Source: Pseudomonadota bacterium
Lineage (GTDB): Bacteria; Pseudomonadota; Alphaproteobacteria; Sphingomonadales; Sphingomonadaceae
Reading direction: 5' to 3'
Length of the DNA: 64,000 nucleotides
NCBI GenBank assembly: GCA_023400405.1
Contig: JAEXFD010000045.1
Coordinates: forward strand, 1-64,000
Part shown: one piece after another, positions 7,625 through 15,317 of the stretch
Layout of the letters: each line of letters starts with the position of its first letter
Numbering within the stretch: the stretch's first letter is position 1
Position numbers and translations under genes: made by a program
Notes under the pieces: model-generated
Seen by the model: the letters and a program-made list of their open reading frames with translations, nothing else
Told to the model about the DNA's origin: nothing
Databases searched by the model: none

Positions 7625-8500
7625 ATGGACATCGCCGTCATCGGTCTCGGGCAAATGGGCAGCGCGATTGCGCGCAACATCCTCAAGGCCGGGCACCGGC
7701 TCACCGTGTGGAACCGCAGCCCCGACAAGGCCGATGCCCTTGTCGCCGATGGCGCGACCCTTGCCGCGACTCCCGGCGAGGCCACGGCCAATGCCGAGAT
7801 CGTGGTGACGATGCTCGCCAACGACGCCGCGCTCGAAGCGGTGACCTTCGGGGAGGACGGCATCCTCGCCGCGCCGGGCCAGGCATTGCACGTCTCGCTG
7901 AGCACGATCGCCCCCGCGCTGGCCGAGCGGCTCGAGGCCGCGCATCGCGAGGCCGGGCGAGGCTTCGTTTCCGCGCCCGTATTCGGCCGGCCCGACGTCG
8001 CCGCCGCCGGCCAGCTCAACATCTGCGCCGCGGGCCCGGCCGAGGCGATCGCCGCCTGCGCGCCACTGTTCGAGGCGATCGGTCAGCGCAGCTTCGTCGT
8101 CGGCGAGGCGCCGGCCATGGCGAACACCGTGAAGATCTGCGGGAACTTCATGATCCTCGGCGCAGTCGAGGCCATGGCGGAGGCGAGCGCGCTGGCCGAG
8201 AAGCGCGGCGTGCCCCGGGCCGCCTTTATCGAGGTGATGACCCAGACGCTGTTCGGCGCGCGCGCCTATCAGGTTTATGGCGATATCATCGCGCATGATC
8301 GCTATCGCCCCGCCGGCTTCGCCGCCCCGCTCGGCCTCAAGGACATGAACCTGGTCGCCGGCGCCGCCAACGACGCGCGCGTGCCGATGCCGCTGCTCGG
8401 GGTAATCCGCGACCATCTGCTCGCCGCGATCGGCCGAGAGGGCGAGGATGTCGACTGGTCGGCGCTGGCGTTGACGGTACAGGCAAATGCGGGACTCTAA
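7625..8500 (+). CDS. NAD(P)-dependent beta-hydroxyacid dehydrogenase / imine reductase-like oxidoreductase
   Basis: 291 aa. N-terminal Rossmann domain with the dinucleotide motif GLGQMGSAIARNIL at residues about 7-20 and NRSPDKADAL after beta-2. The C-terminal helical domain carries the family's catalytic lysine region (MANTVKICGNFMI, Lys at about 173). It belongs to the 3-hydroxyisobutyrate dehydrogenase/6-phosphogluconate dehydrogenase fold group. An AAAGGAGAAG ribosome-binding site precedes the ATG at 7625. Because the upstream operon degrades branched-chain 2-oxoacids, 3-hydroxyisobutyrate is a tempting substrate, but the family is broad and that remains inference. Confidence 0.8.
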   Translation: MDIAVIGLGQMGSAIARNILKAGHRLTVWNRSPDKADALVADGATLAATPGEATANAEIVVTMLANDAALEAVTFGEDGILAAPGQALHVSLSTIAPALAERLEAAHREAGRGFVSAPVFGRPDVAAAGQLNICAAGPAEAIAACAPLFEAIGQRSFVVGEAPAMANTVKICGNFMILGAVEAMAEASALAEKRGVPRAAFIEVMTQTLFGARAYQVYGDIIAHDRYRPAGFAAPLGLKDMNLVAGAANDARVPMPLLGVIRDHLLAAIGREGEDVDWSALALTVQANAGL

Positions 8501-8525
8501 GACGAACCAAATAGGCAAATTACTA

Positions 8526-8554
8526 TTGACATCGTCACGCTGATCTGGTACTAC
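8526..8554 (+). promoter_or_regulatory. Candidate promoter of the GTA operon
   Basis: A perfect TTGACA -35 at 8526-8531 is followed after 17 bp by TACTAC at 8549-8554. It lies in the only AT-rich gap before the terminase genes. A terminator-like hairpin begins 27 bp downstream, so transcription from here would run straight into it. Confidence 0.6.
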
Positions 8555-8580
8555 TTAGGCAAGCTGAGAAATTGTGAGTC

Positions 8581-8616
8581 GGGCCGGGGCGAAAGCGCCT
8601 TCGGCCCGTTCTTTTT
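8581..8616 (+). terminator. Intrinsic-terminator-like hairpin in the GTA leader
   Basis: GGGCCG (8581-8586) pairs with CGGCCC (8602-8607), with an inner GGCG/CGCC stem, and is followed by GTTCTTTTT. It ends 17 bases before the terS ATG at 8634. Placed between the TTGACA promoter and the first gene, it could act as an attenuator releasing a short RNA. Confidence 0.65.
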
Positions 8617-8633
8617 GGCAGACCGGAGGGGTG

Positions 8634-9155
8634 ATGAGCGACGGCAGATCCGCAAGGCGCCGGCGGCCGTTCACGGTTTCGCGCGGCGAGCGCTTTCTGG
8701 ACGCGCTGTCAGCGGGCCGGACGGTCGCCGAGGCCTGTGCGGACGCCGGGCTGTCGCCTGCCGCAGTCCATGCCTATCGGCGCCGCGACTCCGACTTCGC
8801 GGCGAGGTGGAGTGCCGCGACGGCGCTGGGCTACGACCTGCTCGAAAACCTGCTGTTGTCGCGCATGATCGCGATCCTGGGGGACGCTGAGGACGCGGAC
8901 GCGGTGCTGGAGGTCGCCCCCGCGAAAGCGAGCGCGGCGTCCCCCCGGGCGGCGCGTGCCCGGGAAGGGACCGGACGACGCGAGGACATCCAATTGTCGA
9001 TCCTGGTGCTCAATCGCCACCGCGCATCCGCGGAAGGGACGGGCAAATCGGCGCTGCGCGGGCGGCGGCGGCCCTCCGCTCAGGAGACCGATGCGCTGAT
9101 CAACGCAAGGCTGGACGCGCTGGCGCGCAAGAAGGGACGCGCAATTGAGCAGTGA
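8634..9155 (+). CDS. GTA small terminase-like protein (gp1)
   Basis: 173 aa from the ATG at 8634 (GGAGGGGTG upstream). The N-terminal half is a helix-turn-helix-like segment (AGRTVAEACADAGLSPAAVH, residues about 24-43) of the type used by small terminases to bind DNA. A charged, low-complexity middle and a basic C-terminus follow. RcGTA g1 plays this role, packaging random host DNA. The stop at 9153-9155 overlaps the large terminase start by 11 bases. Sequence conservation in this family is low, so order in the cluster carries much of the assignment. Confidence 0.75.
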   Translation: MSDGRSARRRRPFTVSRGERFLDALSAGRTVAEACADAGLSPAAVHAYRRRDSDFAARWSAATALGYDLLENLLLSRMIAILGDAEDADAVLEVAPAKASAASPRAARAREGTGRREDIQLSILVLNRHRASAEGTGKSALRGRRRPSAQETDALINARLDALARKKGRAIEQ

Positions 9156-10449
9156 CCTGGTGGCGCGGCTGGCGGAACTCGAGCGGGCGGATCGCGACTG
9201 GGTGCTGACCGGCGTCCCGCAACCGCATCGCGAAGAACTGAGCGCGCGATGGGAGGCCTGGGCGCATGAGGGGCAGACGGCGCCCCCCGGTAGCTGGCGG
9301 ATCTGGCTGATCCGCGCCGGGCGCGGGTTCGGCAAGACGCGGGCCGGCGCGGAATGGGTGACCGCGCTCGCGCGCCGCCAGCCCTTCGCCCGGATCGCGC
9401 TGGTCGGCGCGACGGCGGACGAAGTGCGGCGGGTGATGATCGAGGGGCCGAGCGGGCTGCTGGCCGTGGCCCCGCCGGAGGTGGGCCTGTGCTGGCGCGG
9501 CACGGCGGGGGAATTGAGCTATGCGAACGGCGCCTGCGCATTCGTCTATTCCGCGGGGGCGGGCGAGGGCCTGCGGGGACCCGAACATCATTTCGCCTGG
9601 TGCGACGAGCTGGCGAAATGGCCGGCGCGGTCGGCGGCCTGGGACAATCTGATGATGGGGCTGCGGTTGGGCACGCATCCGCAGGTGCTGGTGACGACGA
9701 CGCCGCGACCGACGCGCCTGATGCGGCGCGTGATCGGCATGGCGGGGGTGACGGAGACGCTGGGGCGCACTGCGGACAATCCGCACCTGCCGCCGGGCTT
9801 CGTCGCGGCGATGGTCGCCGAATATGGGGGCACGCGGCTGGGGCGGCAGGAGCTGGACGGCGAGATGATCGACGATGTCGAGGGCGCGCTCTGGTCACGC
9901 GCCGGAATCGAGGCGGGGCGGGTGCGCAAGCGGCCCGAGCTGGCCGGCGTGGTGGTGGGCGTCGATCCGCCGGCGGGGGTGGACGGCGATGCCTGCGGGA
10001 TCGTCGCGGTGGGGCTCGGCGCGGACGGGCTGGGCTATGTGATCGAGGATGCGAGCATCGCCGGCGTGGTGCCCGAGCATTGGGCGCGGCGGGTCGCGCA
10101 GTGCGTGGCGCGCTGGCGGGCCGAGTGCGTGGTGGCGGAAGTCAATCAGGGCGGCGCGATGGTGGAGGCGGTGCTGCGCGCGGCAGACGTCACGCTGCCG
10201 CTGAGGCTGGTCCATGCCAGCCGCGGCAAGGTGGCCCGGGCCGAGCCGGTGGCGACGCTCTACGAGGCGGGCAAGGTGCGCCATGTCGGCGGCTTTCCCG
10301 CGCTGGAGGACGAGATGTGCGGGCTGCAGGCGGGCGGCGGATACCAGGGACCGGGGCGTTCGCCGGACCGGGCGGATGCGCTGGTCTGGGCGCTGACCGA
10401 GCTGATGCTGGGCGGGCGCGGCGAGCCGGCGGTGCGGGAATTGGGGTGA
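9145..10449 (+). CDS. GTA large terminase (gp2)
   Basis: 434 aa. ATPase Walker A RAGRGFGKTRAGAEW (about residues 54-68), a Walker B-type strand ending in HHFAWCDELAKWP, then VTTTPRPTRL (coupling motif). The C-terminal RNase H-like nuclease domain has VVVGVDPPAGVDGDACGIV as first acidic site and SPDRADALVWAL as the last. It cuts and translocates DNA into the prohead. The start is TTG at 9145, overlapping terS by 11 bp; no better ATG lies in frame nearby. The portal gene should follow directly, but a repeat and an EF-hand gene intervene. Confidence 0.92.
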   Translation: MSSDLVARLAELERADRDWVLTGVPQPHREELSARWEAWAHEGQTAPPGSWRIWLIRAGRGFGKTRAGAEWVTALARRQPFARIALVGATADEVRRVMIEGPSGLLAVAPPEVGLCWRGTAGELSYANGACAFVYSAGAGEGLRGPEHHFAWCDELAKWPARSAAWDNLMMGLRLGTHPQVLVTTTPRPTRLMRRVIGMAGVTETLGRTADNPHLPPGFVAAMVAEYGGTRLGRQELDGEMIDDVEGALWSRAGIEAGRVRKRPELAGVVVGVDPPAGVDGDACGIVAVGLGADGLGYVIEDASIAGVVPEHWARRVAQCVARWRAECVVAEVNQGGAMVEAVLRAADVTLPLRLVHASRGKVARAEPVATLYEAGKVRHVGGFPALEDEMCGLQAGGGYQGPGRSPDRADALVWALTELMLGGRGEPAVRELG

Positions 10450-10453
10450 AAGG

Positions 10454-10600
10454 TCCTCCCCGAGCTTGTCTCGGGGAGGGGGACCGCCGCCGAAGGCGGT
10501 GGTGGAGGGGCGCGCCGGGTTAGCGGCGCGTGGCGCCGGCCCCTCCACCAAGCCGCTGCGCGCCTTGGTCCCCCTCCCCGAGCAAGCTCGGAGAGGAATG
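10454..10600. repeat. Two-half hairpin repeat, full copy
   Basis: The left half starts CTCCCCGAGCTTGTCTCGGG, followed by GGGGACC, a core hairpin (GCCGCCGAAGGCGGT) and GGTGGAGGGG. The right half is its mirror: CCCCTCCACC, core, GGTCCCCCTCCCC, and an ending hairpin AGCAAGCTCGG with GAGGAATG. It separates terL from the EF-hand gene. Confidence 0.8.
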
Positions 10601-10623
10601 AAGTTCTTTTCAGGAGAGATTCG

Positions 10624-11049
10624 ATGCTTGGAGCTTGGCTTTGCCGGGCCGGCCTGGTGCCGGCGCTGGCGCTGGGTGCGTGCGTGCAGGGGAGCGGGCG
10701 AGTGGCGGTGGCGGCGGGCTATGCCGCGCTGCTCGCCCGCGGCGATGCGGATGGCGACGGGCGGCTCGATCGGAGCGAAGTGACGGCTTTGGTCGCGGCG
10801 GCGGTGCCCGGGGATGCGCCGGCGCGCGAGGCGCTGCGTTTCTGGCTGGTGGCGCGCTGGATGAGCGCGGATGCCGATGGCGACGGGAAGCTCTCGCTGG
10901 ACGAGCTCGCTCGGGCGCCGCTCGCGGCGTTCGATTGCGCCGATGCGAACCAGGACGGCAATGTCAGCGCAGGCGAGATCGGCGCGGTGCTGCGCTGCGC
11001 GGGGCAAGTGGTGCCCGATGGCGGGCCGGGCAATGGAGGCGGGCGATGA
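10624..11049 (+). CDS. EF-hand calcium-binding lipoprotein-like protein within the GTA cluster
   Basis: 141 aa. The N-terminus has a hydrophobic segment ending LALGAC (residues about 14-19), a plausible lipobox with Cys19. Three EF-hand loops follow: DADGDGRLDRSE (about 41), DADGDGKLSLDE (about 83) and DANQDGNVSAGE (about 108), each with the Dx[DN]xDG pattern and a Glu at position 12. The C-terminus is Gly-rich. AGGAGAG precedes the ATG at 10624. The stop overlaps the portal ATG (ATGA, 11046-11049), so it is translationally tied to GTA head genes. The canonical RcGTA cluster has no such gene. A surface calcium sensor or release/adsorption factor is only speculation. Confidence 0.8.
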   Translation: MLGAWLCRAGLVPALALGACVQGSGRVAVAAGYAALLARGDADGDGRLDRSEVTALVAAAVPGDAPAREALRFWLVARWMSADADGDGKLSLDELARAPLAAFDCADANQDGNVSAGEIGAVLRCAGQVVPDGGPGNGGGR

Positions 11050-12155
11050 AGTGGTTCGGGCGCAAGAGCGAAACCGGGCGGCCGGCGCTTTCCCGGGCGG
11101 GGAGCACGCCGATCTCGCTGGGCGAATGGCCGCGCAGCTACGAGGCGCAGGTGCGCGAGGCCTATTGCCACAATCCGGTGGCGCAGCGCGCGGTGAAGCT
11201 GGTGAGCGAAGGCGTGGGAAGCGTTCCCCTGGCGGCGAGCGCGCCCGAGCTGGCGGCGCTGGTGACGGCGCGATCGGGCGGGCAGCCGCTGCTCGAGACG
11301 ATCGCGGCGCAATTGCTGCTGCACGGCAATGCCTATGTCCAGCTGGTCGGCGACGGGGAGGGGCTGGGCGCGCTCTATGCCCTGCGGCCCGAGCGCGTGA
11401 CGGTGGAGCCCGATGCGCAGGGCTGGCCGGTGGCCTATCGCTATCGGGTGGGCGATCATGTCACGCGGCTGGCGGCCGAGGACGGCGGCGGCCGGCCGGC
11501 GGTGGCGCATCTGCGCGCCTTCTCGCCGGTGGACGATCATTACGGGTTGGGCTGCCTGGGCGCGGCGGCGGGGGCAGTGGCGGTGCACAATGCCGCGGCG
11601 CGCTGGAACAAGGCGCTGCTCGACAATGCGGCGCGGCCTTCGGGCGCGCTGGTCTATGACGCCGGGGACGGATCGGCGCTGTCGCCCGAGCAGTTCGCTC
11701 GGCTGCGGGCCGAGATGGAGGCGGGCTTTGCCGGGGCGGCCAATGCCGGGCGGCCGCTGCTGCTCGAGGGCGGGCTGAAATGGCAGGCGATGAGCCTGAC
11801 GCCGGCGGACATGGACTTCGTCGGGCTGAAGGCGGCGGCGGCGCGCGAGATCGCGCTGGCCTTCGGCGTGCCGCCGATGCTGCTCGGGCTGCCGGGCGAT
11901 TCGACCTATGCCAATTACCGCGAGGCGAACCGGGCGCTGTGGCGGCTCTCGATCCTGCCGGTGGCGGAGCGGATCCTGGGCGGGCTTAGCCAGGCGCTGG
12001 CGGGATGGTTCGCGGGGGCGACGCTGTCGGTCGATCTCGACCGGATCACGGCGCTGGCCGAGGACCGCGAGCGGCTGTGGCGCCAGGTGAGCGCGGCGGA
12101 TTTCCTGAGCGATGCCGAGAAGCGCACGCTTCTGGGGCTGGAGGAGAGGCAATGA
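11046..12155 (+). CDS. GTA portal protein (gp3, HK97 family)
   Basis: 369 aa HK97-type portal (phage_portal family). It forms the dodecameric ring through which DNA enters. Characteristic segments are EWPRSYEAQVREAYCHNPVA near the N-terminus, LLLHGNAYVQLVGD, the membrane-like clip region and FGVPPMLLGLPGDSTYANYR with the conserved PP and TYxN motif (about residues 278-297). The start overlaps the EF-hand stop by ATGA and the stop overlaps the next gene by ATGA. Confidence 0.92.
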   Translation: MKWFGRKSETGRPALSRAGSTPISLGEWPRSYEAQVREAYCHNPVAQRAVKLVSEGVGSVPLAASAPELAALVTARSGGQPLLETIAAQLLLHGNAYVQLVGDGEGLGALYALRPERVTVEPDAQGWPVAYRYRVGDHVTRLAAEDGGGRPAVAHLRAFSPVDDHYGLGCLGAAAGAVAVHNAAARWNKALLDNAARPSGALVYDAGDGSALSPEQFARLRAEMEAGFAGAANAGRPLLLEGGLKWQAMSLTPADMDFVGLKAAAAREIALAFGVPPMLLGLPGDSTYANYREANRALWRLSILPVAERILGGLSQALAGWFAGATLSVDLDRITALAEDRERLWRQVSAADFLSDAEKRTLLGLEERQ

Positions 12156-12460
12156 GCGAGGATCTGGTGCTGGCGCAGCTGATCGGCCAGGCCGAGGCGG
12201 CGGGCGCGGACCTGGCGACGCTGCGCGCGATCGCCGAGGAAGCGGGCGAGGCGGGGGCAAGGCGCGCGCTGGCGCGGCTGGGGCTGGAGGATGCCGGGGC
12301 GGCCAAGGACATGGCGGAGCTGCGCGAGCTGCTCGGCGCCTGGCGGGATGCCAAGCGATCGGCGCTGAAGGCGGCGTTCCAATGGGCGGGACGGATGGTC
12401 GCGGCGCTCGTGCTGGTCGGGCTCGCGGTGAAGCTGGGTTTCCCCGGATGGCTGAAGTGA
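12152..12460 (+). CDS. DUF6127 small membrane-associated GTA protein
   Basis: 102 aa from the ATG at 12152 (ATGA overlap with the portal gene). Mostly helical and acidic, with the recognisable TLRAIAEEAGEAGARRALAR segment and a C-terminal hydrophobic stretch (MVAALVLVGLAVKLGF, residues about 82-97) that could span a membrane. Proteins of this kind sit between portal and protease in sphingomonad GTA clusters; their role is not known to me. It overlaps the protease start by 13 bases. Confidence 0.7.
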   Translation: MSEDLVLAQLIGQAEAAGADLATLRAIAEEAGEAGARRALARLGLEDAGAAKDMAELRELLGAWRDAKRSALKAAFQWAGRMVAALVLVGLAVKLGFPGWLK

Positions 12461-12825
12461 TTCGCTTCGCCGGCTATGCCGCGGTGTTCGACGCGGTCGA
12501 CCGCGGCGGCGACGTGGTGCGGCGGGGCGCGTTCGGGCGAGTCGGCGCGGTGCCGCTGCTCTGGCAGCATGGCGGCGCGCCGGTGGGCACGATCGAGGCG
12601 ATCGGCGAGGACGCGCGGGGGCTGCGGGTGATCGGGCGGGTCGAGGATGCCGCGCTCGCGGGCCTCGTCGCCAGGGGCGCGGTGACGGGGCTGTCGTTCG
12701 GCTACCGCGTCAAGGCGGCGCGGCGCGGCGCGGTGCGCGAGATCGAGGCGCTCGACCTGGTCGAGGTGAGCCTGGTCGCTAGCCCGATGCAGCCGCTGGC
12801 GCGGGTGCATGCGGTAGCCGGCTAA
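12448..12825 (+). CDS. GTA prohead protease (gp4, HK97 family)
   Basis: 125 aa from the ATG at 12448 (MAEVIRFAGYAAVFDAVDRG), which overlaps the DUF6127 gene. The herpesvirus-type serine protease core is visible: catalytic His in LLWQHGGAPVGTI and Ser in AVTGLSFGYRV, followed by EIEALDLVEVSLVASPMQP. It matures the capsid by cleaving its N-terminal scaffold segment. It is shorter than free phage proteases, as is usual in GTAs. The terminator-like hairpin before the capsid gene follows. Confidence 0.88.
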   Translation: MAEVIRFAGYAAVFDAVDRGGDVVRRGAFGRVGAVPLLWQHGGAPVGTIEAIGEDARGLRVIGRVEDAALAGLVARGAVTGLSFGYRVKAARRGAVREIEALDLVEVSLVASPMQPLARVHAVAG

Positions 12826-12852
12826 TCGCTTTCCATTTTTCAATTTTTCGAT

Positions 12853-12880
12853 GCCCGGCGGCTTTCCGTCCGGGCTTTTT
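12853..12880 (+). terminator. Intrinsic-terminator-like hairpin before the capsid gene
   Basis: GCCCGG (12853-12858) pairs with CCGGGC (12870-12875), with an inner CGG/CCG, and is followed by TTTTT (12876-12880). It lies 20 bases before the capsid ATG at 12901 and after the protease stop. It may set capsid mRNA level, protect a processed 5' end, or partly terminate upstream transcription. Confidence 0.65.
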
Positions 12881-12900
12881 GGCGTGGACGGAGGACGACG

Positions 12901-13956
12901 ATGATCGAAGTGAAAGCGGATTCGCTCGAAGCGAGCTTCGAGGCAGTGGAAAAGGCGGGGCTGCCGCCGGTGCGGCCGATGCTGGAGGGCGCGCGGCCGG
13001 GGGCGGATGACGGGTTCGGCCGGTTCCTGCGCGCCGGGGCCACCTTGGAAGCCAAGGCGATGTCGGGCACAAGCGATGCGGCGGGCGGCTATGCCGTGCC
13101 GCAGGAGATCGATGCGCAGATCGATGCGACGCTGAAGAGCGTCTCGCCGATCCGCAGCATCGCAAACGTCGTGCGGGTGGGATCGAGCGGCTATCGCAAG
13201 CTGGTCGCGAGCGGCGGGTTCGAAAGCGGCTGGGCCGCCGAGACCCAGGCGCGCGACGAGACCGATACGCCGGTGTTCAACGAAGTCGCGCCGCCGTTCG
13301 GCGACCTTTATGCCAATCCGGCGGCGAGCCAGGCGATGCTCGACGATGCGGCGTTCGACGTCGAGCAATGGCTCGCGGACGAGATCGCCCGTGAGTTCGC
13401 CACCGCCGAGGGTGCGGCGTTCGTCGCCGGCAACGGGGTCAACAAGCCCAAGGGCTTCCTGGCGAGCCCGGTGGCGGCGACGACGGACGGCGCGCGGGCG
13501 TTCGGCACGCTGCAATATCTGGTGAGCGGCGCGGCCGGCGCCTTCGCGGCCGACCCGCACGAGAAGCTGATCGACCTGGTCCAGGCGCTGCGGCCGCCCT
13601 ATCGCCAGGGCGCGAGCTGGGTGATGAATTCGGCGACGCTGGCGCGGATCCGCAAGTTCAAGACCAGCGACGGCGCGCTGCTGTGGCAGCCGGGGCTCGC
13701 CGCGGGGCAGCCGGCGACGCTGCTGGGATACCCGGTCGTCGAGGCCGAGGACATGCCCGACATCGCGGCGAACAGCCTGTCGATCGCGTTCGGCAACTTC
13801 AAGGCGGGTTATCTGATCGCCGAGCGCGGCGAGACGCAGATCCTGCGCGATCCGTACAGCAACAAGCCGTTCGTGCACTTCTACGCGACCAAGCGCGTCG
13901 GCGGGATGGTGAGCAATTCGGAGGCGATCAAGCTGATGAAGTTCGCCGCGGCTTGA
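12901..13956 (+). CDS. GTA major capsid protein (gp5, HK97 fold)
   Basis: 351 aa. An N-terminal segment of about 55 residues (scaffold/delta-like, removed by the protease) leads into the HK97 core starting near MSGTSDAAGGYAVPQEID. Core features are IRSIANVVRVGSSGYRKLV, SGWAAETQARDETDTPVF (E-loop region), LADEIAREFATAEGAAFV on the spine helix and NSATLARIRKFKTSDGALLW in the A domain. The short N-terminal segment distinguishes it from RcGTA, where this region is longer. GGACGGAGGACGACG supplies the ribosome-binding site. Confidence 0.93.
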   Translation: MIEVKADSLEASFEAVEKAGLPPVRPMLEGARPGADDGFGRFLRAGATLEAKAMSGTSDAAGGYAVPQEIDAQIDATLKSVSPIRSIANVVRVGSSGYRKLVASGGFESGWAAETQARDETDTPVFNEVAPPFGDLYANPAASQAMLDDAAFDVEQWLADEIAREFATAEGAAFVAGNGVNKPKGFLASPVAATTDGARAFGTLQYLVSGAAGAFAADPHEKLIDLVQALRPPYRQGASWVMNSATLARIRKFKTSDGALLWQPGLAAGQPATLLGYPVVEAEDMPDIAANSLSIAFGNFKAGYLIAERGETQILRDPYSNKPFVHFYATKRVGGMVSNSEAIKLMKFAAA

Positions 13957-13984
13957 AGTCGTGCCGCCCGGGCGCCGCCGGGGC

Positions 13985-14046
13985 GACCCCCCTCCACCAT
14001 TCGGCATGCCGAATGGTCCCCCTCCCCCGCTGCGCGTGGGAGGATT
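13985..14046. repeat. Hairpin repeat, half copy, between capsid and connector genes
   Basis: CCCCTCCACC, palindromic core ATTCGGCATGCCGAAT, GGTCCCCCTCCCCC and the terminal GCTGCGCGTGGGAGGA. The core differs in sequence from other copies but remains self-complementary. Only one half of the usual two-half element is present. Confidence 0.8.
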
Positions 14047-14066
14047 TTCTTTGTTGAGGAGGCGAT

Positions 14067-14588
14067 ATGGATAGTCCGCCTTTTCCCGCTGCGGCGATCG
14101 AGGCCGCGCGCGAGGCTGCCAAGGCGCAGCTCAGGATCGAGGGCGCGAGCGAGGATGCGCTGGTCGCGCAATATGCGGCGAGCGCGCTTGCTTTGTGCGA
14201 GGCGTTCACCGGCACGGCGTGGATCGCGCGCGAATTCGTCGAGATCGCCGATCCGCAGCGGCGCTGGCATGCGCTGGCGATGGCGCCGGTGACGGCGGTT
14301 ACCGCAGTGACCGGGCCGGCGGGCGAGGCACTGCCGGCGGACGGCTATGCGATCGACGTCGATGCGGGCGGAACCGGATGGGTTCGCGCCGGCACGCGGG
14401 TGCGCGTGGCCTATGGCGCGGGGGCGGCGGCGGGGTGGGGCGACCTGCCGCCGCCCATTGCCCAGGGCGTGGTGCTGCTCGTCGCGCATCTGTTCGAAGG
14501 GCGCACCGGGCCGCCGCCGGCCGTGGTGAGCGCGCTGTGGCGACCGTGGCGGCGGCTGCGGCTGGCGGCCGCTGAGCGCGCGGCATGA
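14067..14588 (+). CDS. GTA head-tail connector (gp6)
   Basis: 173 aa, gp6-like connector/adaptor family that docks on the portal. Helical N-terminus (FPAAAIEAAREAAKAQLRIE), the family segment ALALCEAFTGTAWIAREFVE, a beta-rich centre and C-terminal PPPIAQGVVLLVAHLFEGR. TTGAGGAGGCGAT is the ribosome-binding region before the ATG at 14067. It overlaps the following small gene by 4 bases (ATGA). Confidence 0.85.
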   Translation: MDSPPFPAAAIEAAREAAKAQLRIEGASEDALVAQYAASALALCEAFTGTAWIAREFVEIADPQRRWHALAMAPVTAVTAVTGPAGEALPADGYAIDVDAGGTGWVRAGTRVRVAYGAGAAAGWGDLPPPIAQGVVLLVAHLFEGRTGPPPAVVSALWRPWRRLRLAAAERAA

Positions 14589-14758
14589 TCGCGGGGATCG
14601 AGGAGCGGGTACGCGCGCGGATCGCCGAACTTGCCGCGCGGATCGCGGAGGCGGTGCCGGAGGCGGAAGTGGAGCCCCGCGAGGATGGCGTGGTGGTTCG
14701 CGGGCGCGGCGTGCTCAGCGATCCGCGGCTGCGCTGGATCGGAGGGCTGCTCAGATGA
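14585..14758 (+). CDS. Small GTA protein (57 aa) between connector and DUF3168
   Basis: 57 aa, begins MIAGIEERVRARIAELAARI and ends SDPRLRWIGGLLR. An amphipathic helix dominates the N-terminal half. It is linked by ATGA overlaps at both ends (14585 and 14755), which argues strongly that it is translated. It occupies the gp7 position of RcGTA-type clusters. No catalytic motif. Confidence 0.75.
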   Translation: MIAGIEERVRARIAELAARIAEAVPEAEVEPREDGVVVRGRGVLSDPRLRWIGGLLR

Positions 14759-15150
14759 GCGTGCAAGGCGTGGTGCAGGCGGCGCTGGTGACGGCGCTGC
14801 GCGAGGCCGGGCTGGGCGTGACGGCAGTGTTCGATGCGCCGCCGGTGCGCGCGGCGCGGCCCTATGCGCTGATCGAGGAAACGGTGCTTGCCGATTGGGG
14901 GACCAAGGACATGGCGGGGCGCGAGGGGCGCATCGCGGTGAGCCTGTTCGACAGCGGCGAGCGGCCGGTGCGGCTGCGTGGGCTGGCCGGGGCGGCGGAG
15001 GCGGCGATCGAAGCGATGCCGCGGACGCTCGGCGAAGGCTGGGCGGTCGCGAGCCTGGTGCTGCTGCGCTCGCGAATCCTGCGCGAGGGCGAGGGGCGCT
15101 GGGCCGCGACGAGCGAGTTCCGGGTGCGGGTGTTGCGCAGCGAATTGTGA
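14755..15150 (+). CDS. GTA DUF3168 tail terminator/completion protein (gp8)
   Basis: 131 aa, DUF3168 family, which includes GTA and lambdoid tail-completion proteins. Recognisable are the N-terminal helix QGVVQAALVTALREAGLGVT, YALIEETVLADWGTKDMAGR and a beta-strand SEFRVRVLRSEL at the end. The start overlaps the small upstream gene (ATGA). Confidence 0.85.
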   Translation: MSVQGVVQAALVTALREAGLGVTAVFDAPPVRAARPYALIEETVLADWGTKDMAGREGRIAVSLFDSGERPVRLRGLAGAAEAAIEAMPRTLGEGWAVASLVLLRSRILREGEGRWAATSEFRVRVLRSEL

Positions 15151-15151
15151 T

Positions 15152-15299
15152 CATTCCTCCCTCGGAGCGCAGCTTCGGGGGAGGGGGACCGCGCGACGCA
15201 GTCGCGGGGTGGAGGGGGCCTGGGCATGCGCCTGCGGCGCCCCCCTCCACCACCGCCTTTGGCGGCGGTCCCCCTCCCCCGCTGCGCGAGGGAGGAGTG
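15152..15299. repeat. Two-half hairpin repeat, full copy
   Basis: Left: ATTCCTCCCTCGGAGCGCAG, GGGGGAGGGGGACC, core GCGCGACGCAGTCGCGGGGT, GGAGGGGG. Right: CCCCCCTCCACC, core ACCGCCTTTGGCGGCGGT, CCCCCTCCCCC, GCTGCGCGAGGGAGGAGT. It separates the DUF3168 gene from the major tail gene. Confidence 0.8.
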
Positions 15300-15317
15300 C
15301 TTTGAAAGGATAAATCG

